Source: Mariprofundus aestuarium
GTDB taxonomy: Bacteria > Pseudomonadota > Zetaproteobacteria > Mariprofundales > Mariprofundaceae
Direction of reading: 5' to 3'
Assembly: GCF_002795805.1 (NCBI RefSeq)
Contig: NZ_CP018799.1
Coordinates: forward strand, 613,001-677,000
DNA: 64,000 nt
Position numbers and translations under genes: made by a program
Notes under the pieces: model-generated
Told to the model about the DNA's origin: nothing
Databases searched by the model: none
Seen by the model: only the letters and a program-made list of their open reading frames with translations
Shown: positions 61,837 to 64,000 of the stretch, piece after piece
Numbering within the stretch: position 1 is the stretch's first letter
Layout of the letters: each line of letters opens with the position of its first letter

Positions 61837-62898
61837 ATGGCAATTATCGAACGAAATGGCAACTTTCGTGTACAAGTAGGCAAAAGAATAAACGGCAAGT
61901 ACACCATCCTATTTGATGCCACATATGATTCTAAAGAAGAGGCCACTGCTGTAGAGGGAGTAAAAAAATTAAAGCTCAAGGAAGGAGAGCTTGGAGATTA
62001 CCGGTCAGCTAAAAAAGTGACACTTTCAGACCTGTTGCTACGTTATAAGAAAGAGATTGTTCCTCATGTAACTAACTACCCAAATCGAGAAAATTCAAAA
62101 ATTGAAGGGATTAGAAAGCGGAAGTTTGCAAAAAATACTGTTGCTAAACTTAAGCCTATTCACTTTTCACAATACCGTGATGAACGAAGATTAGAGAAAG
62201 GCCGTGGTGGTGGTCTAATAAAGAAAAAAACCATTAAAGAAGAGCTGGCACTTATGGCGCGAGTTCTTGATTACGCGGCATCGGAGTGGGAGGTGAGTCT
62301 TCCCGCAGGCAATCCTGTAAATGTTCGAACACTATTAAAGTTACTCCCAAATGATTCCATAAAACGCAAACCTCTTCCTCGTGATGATAACGGTAAATCT
62401 TATGGTTCTGAACGTGAGTTGATTAAGGCCTGTGCTGCATATGCTGATGGGGAGCTTGCGCTGTATATGCGTTTTGCTATTGAAACCTCTTGTAGGCGTA
62501 GCGCTCTTGTTGACTTAAAATGGGAGAATATTTCCATTGATAAACGAATTGCAGTTGTCCGACAAAAAGGGCGTTCAAAAGACGAAACATATAAAGTCCC
62601 ATTAACACGCCGAGCAATTGCCACATTGAATAGGCTCGGTGTTAAAAAAGCAGGAAAGGTGTTTAGCTGGACACACCCGGATTCAATCAACACGGCTTTG
62701 AATCGTGCTTGCGAAAGGGCAGGGATCGAGAAAATAACTCCTCATCAACTTAGGCATGAGGCGACTACTCGCGCTCAAGCAAGGCGTTGGACATCTGCAG
62801 AGGTTAAAGCACTTACTGGCCATAAAACCACTCAGATGCTTGATAATTATGGTCATCTTGGAGCAGAAGATATATTACCATTGATGAAGAATAAGTAA
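61837..62898 (+). CDS. int: Tyrosine-type site-specific integrase
   Basis: Integrase of the phage type, 353 aa, which would drive insertion of the island into tRNA-fMet. The N-terminal arm-binding domain (about 1-60) and SAM-like core-binding region are followed by the catalytic domain. Catalytic residues are visible: arginine in ETSCRRSALVDLKW near residue 219, HQLRHEATT near 303, TGHKTTQMLDNYGH with the nucleophilic tyrosine near 337. The gene starts 232 nt inside the att junction and points into the island. Confidence 0.95.
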   Translation: MAIIERNGNFRVQVGKRINGKYTILFDATYDSKEEATAVEGVKKLKLKEGELGDYRSAKKVTLSDLLLRYKKEIVPHVTNYPNRENSKIEGIRKRKFAKNTVAKLKPIHFSQYRDERRLEKGRGGGLIKKKTIKEELALMARVLDYAASEWEVSLPAGNPVNVRTLLKLLPNDSIKRKPLPRDDNGKSYGSERELIKACAAYADGELALYMRFAIETSCRRSALVDLKWENISIDKRIAVVRQKGRSKDETYKVPLTRRAIATLNRLGVKKAGKVFSWTHPDSINTALNRACERAGIEKITPHQLRHEATTRAQARRWTSAEVKALTGHKTTQMLDNYGHLGAEDILPLMKNK

Positions 62899-62910
62899 AA
62901 AGTATTGACT

Positions 62911-62940
62911 TTTACATGTTATGTAACATACTGATATAAT
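62911..62940 (+). promoter_or_regulatory. Strong promoter with embedded palindrome
   Basis: TTTACA (62911), 18-nt spacer, then perfect TATAAT (62935). The spacer holds ATGTTA-TG-TAACAT (62916-62929), a perfect inverted repeat that is a good operator candidate. It drives the structured leader and the AlpA-like gene. Confidence 0.65.
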
Positions 62941-63238
62941 TGAATTATTTTAATTTAGCCCCTTGACTTTTAGACTTGAGCACATTATGTTTGCGCTCGG
63001 CCATTTGGATTAGTGAGATGAATATATAGGTTCCCAGAATCTCAAAAAAGCGACCAAGTGTAATATGCGGCTACAGTCGAAAAGACTGTAGCAGGGAATA
63101 AGAGGGCAGGGAGAAATCCTGTCACGCCATCTTCAGACATAGGATTGCGACGGTCACTCAGAGAAAACCGTTTCCTTTGCGAGGGGTCGAAACCTACTAA
63201 ATCCGTTTTACGGGTAAGGGTAGCTTTGGACTGCTGAG
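62941..63238 (+). ncRNA. Structured untranslated leader, possible regulatory RNA
   Basis: About 300 nt with no coding frame between the promoter and the AlpA-like gene. Hairpins include a perfect 9-bp stem GCTACAGTC-GAAAA-GACTGTAGC (63070-63092), GGCAGG / CCTGTC (63105-63123, one wobble), ACGGT / ACCGT (63149-63171 region) and CTAC...CCGT-TTT-ACGG...GTAG (about 63194-63233). In P4-type satellites a short structured RNA (CI/C4 type) sits in this position and controls premature termination; similarity here is by place and structure only. Confidence 0.4.
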
Positions 63239-63478
63239 ATGAAGGAATTAATAATATCAATTGAAGAGCTTGCTGACATTCGAGGGTGTTCTACTCGGAC
63301 AATCAAAAACATCTTATGGAGTGATAAGAGTGTAACTTTACCGCCAGCTCATAAGCTTGGTCGTAAAGTATTTTTCTTGAAGTCGGAAGTTGAAGACTGG
63401 CTAAGAAATGCACCTGTTATTAATGCGCCTGCGCAGCCAGTTCGTCGAGGGCGTCCAAGAAAGAACGGGAAACTATAA
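63239..63478 (+). CDS. AlpA/excisionase-like DNA-binding protein
   Basis: Small DNA-binding protein of 79 aa. A MerR-like helix-turn-helix (HTH_17 type) is formed by SIEELADIRGCSTRTIKNIL, followed by LPPAHKLGRKVFFLKSEVEDWL. The tail RRGRPRKNGK resembles an AT-hook. Such proteins act as excisionases or activators of integrase in satellites and islands. No clear ribosome site near the ATG (CTGCTGAG only). Confidence 0.8.
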   Translation: MKELIISIEELADIRGCSTRTIKNILWSDKSVTLPPAHKLGRKVFFLKSEVEDWLRNAPVINAPAQPVRRGRPRKNGKL

Positions 63479-63494
63479 TGGGCAGTACTCCTAC

Positions 63495-63590
63495 ATGAAT
63501 AAATATCTAAAAAGCACATGCGTCCCTAGTAATAGGAGCTGTTGCGGAACCAAACGGTCTAAAGGCATTATAAGTGGTGGCATGCGATGA
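63495..63590 (+). CDS. Possible 31-aa peptide coupled to the next gene
   Basis: MNKYLKSTCVPSNRSCCGTK and a short basic tail, ending in TGA that overlaps the next ATG (ATGA). It has three cysteines. It may be a leader peptide or chance frame. Confidence 0.25.
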   Translation: MNKYLKSTCVPSNRSCCGTKRSKGIISGGMR

Positions 63591-64000
63591 GAATTGGTTT
63601 GGAAATAATAATCAATCAAATACCAATCATTGATGACAATGAGAAACAAAGACTTATCAGTGAAATTCCACTTGATTCACTCATTCAGTCTGATGTTCAT
63701 GCTGCATTAGACCAAATGAGACAATACTTAAGTTCATTATCGACCATGATTGATGATGAAAAAGTAAAAGAAAATCTTCGTGACCTAATGAATAAAATTG
63801 AAAGTGCAGGCGTCATGTATGATCTGAATATCGAAACCTTTGAATGTAGCGAATGTGCGTTTAGGCGAATCGATTATGAACAAAATATTGAACATAATGA
63901 TTTTGATGGCGAATATATTCTTGAATATGAAAATGCATGCCTAGAGTGTTTTGAATGTGGGAATGAATATCAGCAAGCATGGAACAGTACTTGTTCAGTT
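63587..64000 (+). CDS. Unrecognised zinc-ribbon protein, cut by the window end
   Basis: Open frame of 138 codons from ATG to the window edge. The first 85 residues are acidic and helical (start MRIGLEIIINQIPIIDD). The visible C-terminal part has two cysteine pairs, CSEC and CLEC-x-EC, that form a likely zinc ribbon, followed by GNEYQQAWN. Codons are AT-rich like the rest of the island. No family recognised. Confidence 0.7.
   Translation, partial: MRIGLEIIINQIPIIDDNEKQRLISEIPLDSLIQSDVHAALDQMRQYLSSLSTMIDDEKVKENLRDLMNKIESAGVMYDLNIETFECSECAFRRIDYEQNIEHNDFDGEYILEYENACLECFECGNEYQQAWNSTCSV

Overview
This 64 kb window is bacterial chromosome from a Gram-negative proteobacterium. The lipid A and Kdo genes (lpxK, waaA), a TolC/RND pair, a CpxRA-like pair with a divergent CpxP-like gene, EF-P, HolC and ThiI all point that way. 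Periplasmic c-type cytochromes, a b561-type cytochrome, many c-di-GMP and two-component genes and a four-part 2-oxoacid:ferredoxin oxidoreductase would fit a Mariprofundus-like iron-oxidising zetaproteobacterium. That taxon is an inference from gene style, not something proved here. Coordinates 1 to about 59,600 look like ordinary backbone. From about 59,700 base composition turns AT-rich, and from 61,606 the window is inside an integrated element.

Layout. 1-8.8 kb: a pepA-holC-valS neighbourhood into which a PilB/GspE-type ATPase, a PAP2 phosphatase, a PilZ protein and a DUF2461 protein are inserted. 9-11.9 kb: CpxA/CpxR-like two-component genes with a divergent Spy/CpxP-like gene and a candidate CpxR box. 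12-25 kb: Uup ABC-F ATPase, an MHYT hybrid kinase, ThiI, a creatininase-family operon that ends in two very small genes, a macrodomain protein, cytochrome b561, a Mut7-C protein, DbpA and a methyltransferase. 25.2-29.7 kb: groES-groEL, with both a CIRCE operator and a sigma-32-type promoter, then PpiD. 29.7-33.5 kb: lpxK-waaA and a Na+/H+ antiporter. 33.5-39.4 kb: RND pump, TolC-like protein, MarR-type regulator, EF-P. 39.6-50.7 kb: an unknown acidic protein, dapA, a PrsK/PrsR-like kinase/sigma-54 activator pair, an NMT1-domain hybrid kinase, clpB behind a second sigma-32-type promoter, and a small cytochrome c with strongly biased codons. 50.9-58.7 kb: a tightly overlapping minus-strand operon (Glu/Leu-type dehydrogenase, 2-oxoacid:ferredoxin oxidoreductase gamma-delta, alpha and beta, AMP-forming acyl-CoA ligase, then a lipoprotein) divergent from threonine ammonia-lyase. 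58.8-61.5 kb: DUF2934, a cytochrome c'-like lipoprotein, DUF523-DUF1722 and SOUL proteins.

61.56-64 kb: the left end of a genomic island. The last 45 nt of an initiator tRNA-fMet gene (minus strand) form the junction. Next come a repeat-rich arm region, a tyrosine integrase, a strong promoter with an embedded palindrome, a highly structured non-coding leader, an AlpA-like DNA-binding protein and an unknown zinc-ribbon protein cut by the window end. The arrangement resembles P4-type satellites. The orientation of the tRNA piece predicts that an intact tRNA-fMet gene marks the far, unseen end.

The most unusual signals are: (a) two copies of a two-hairpin element with a large C-rich (CCUCC-type, anti-Shine-Dalgarno-like) loop, downstream of minus-strand genes; (b) the structured leader of the island; (c) three tandem MshEN-like c-di-GMP modules in the PilB-like ATPase; (d) the 2-oxoacid oxidoreductase/dehydrogenase/acyl-CoA ligase operon; and (e) several tiny genes, including a cysteine-rich protein translationally coupled through a TTG start.
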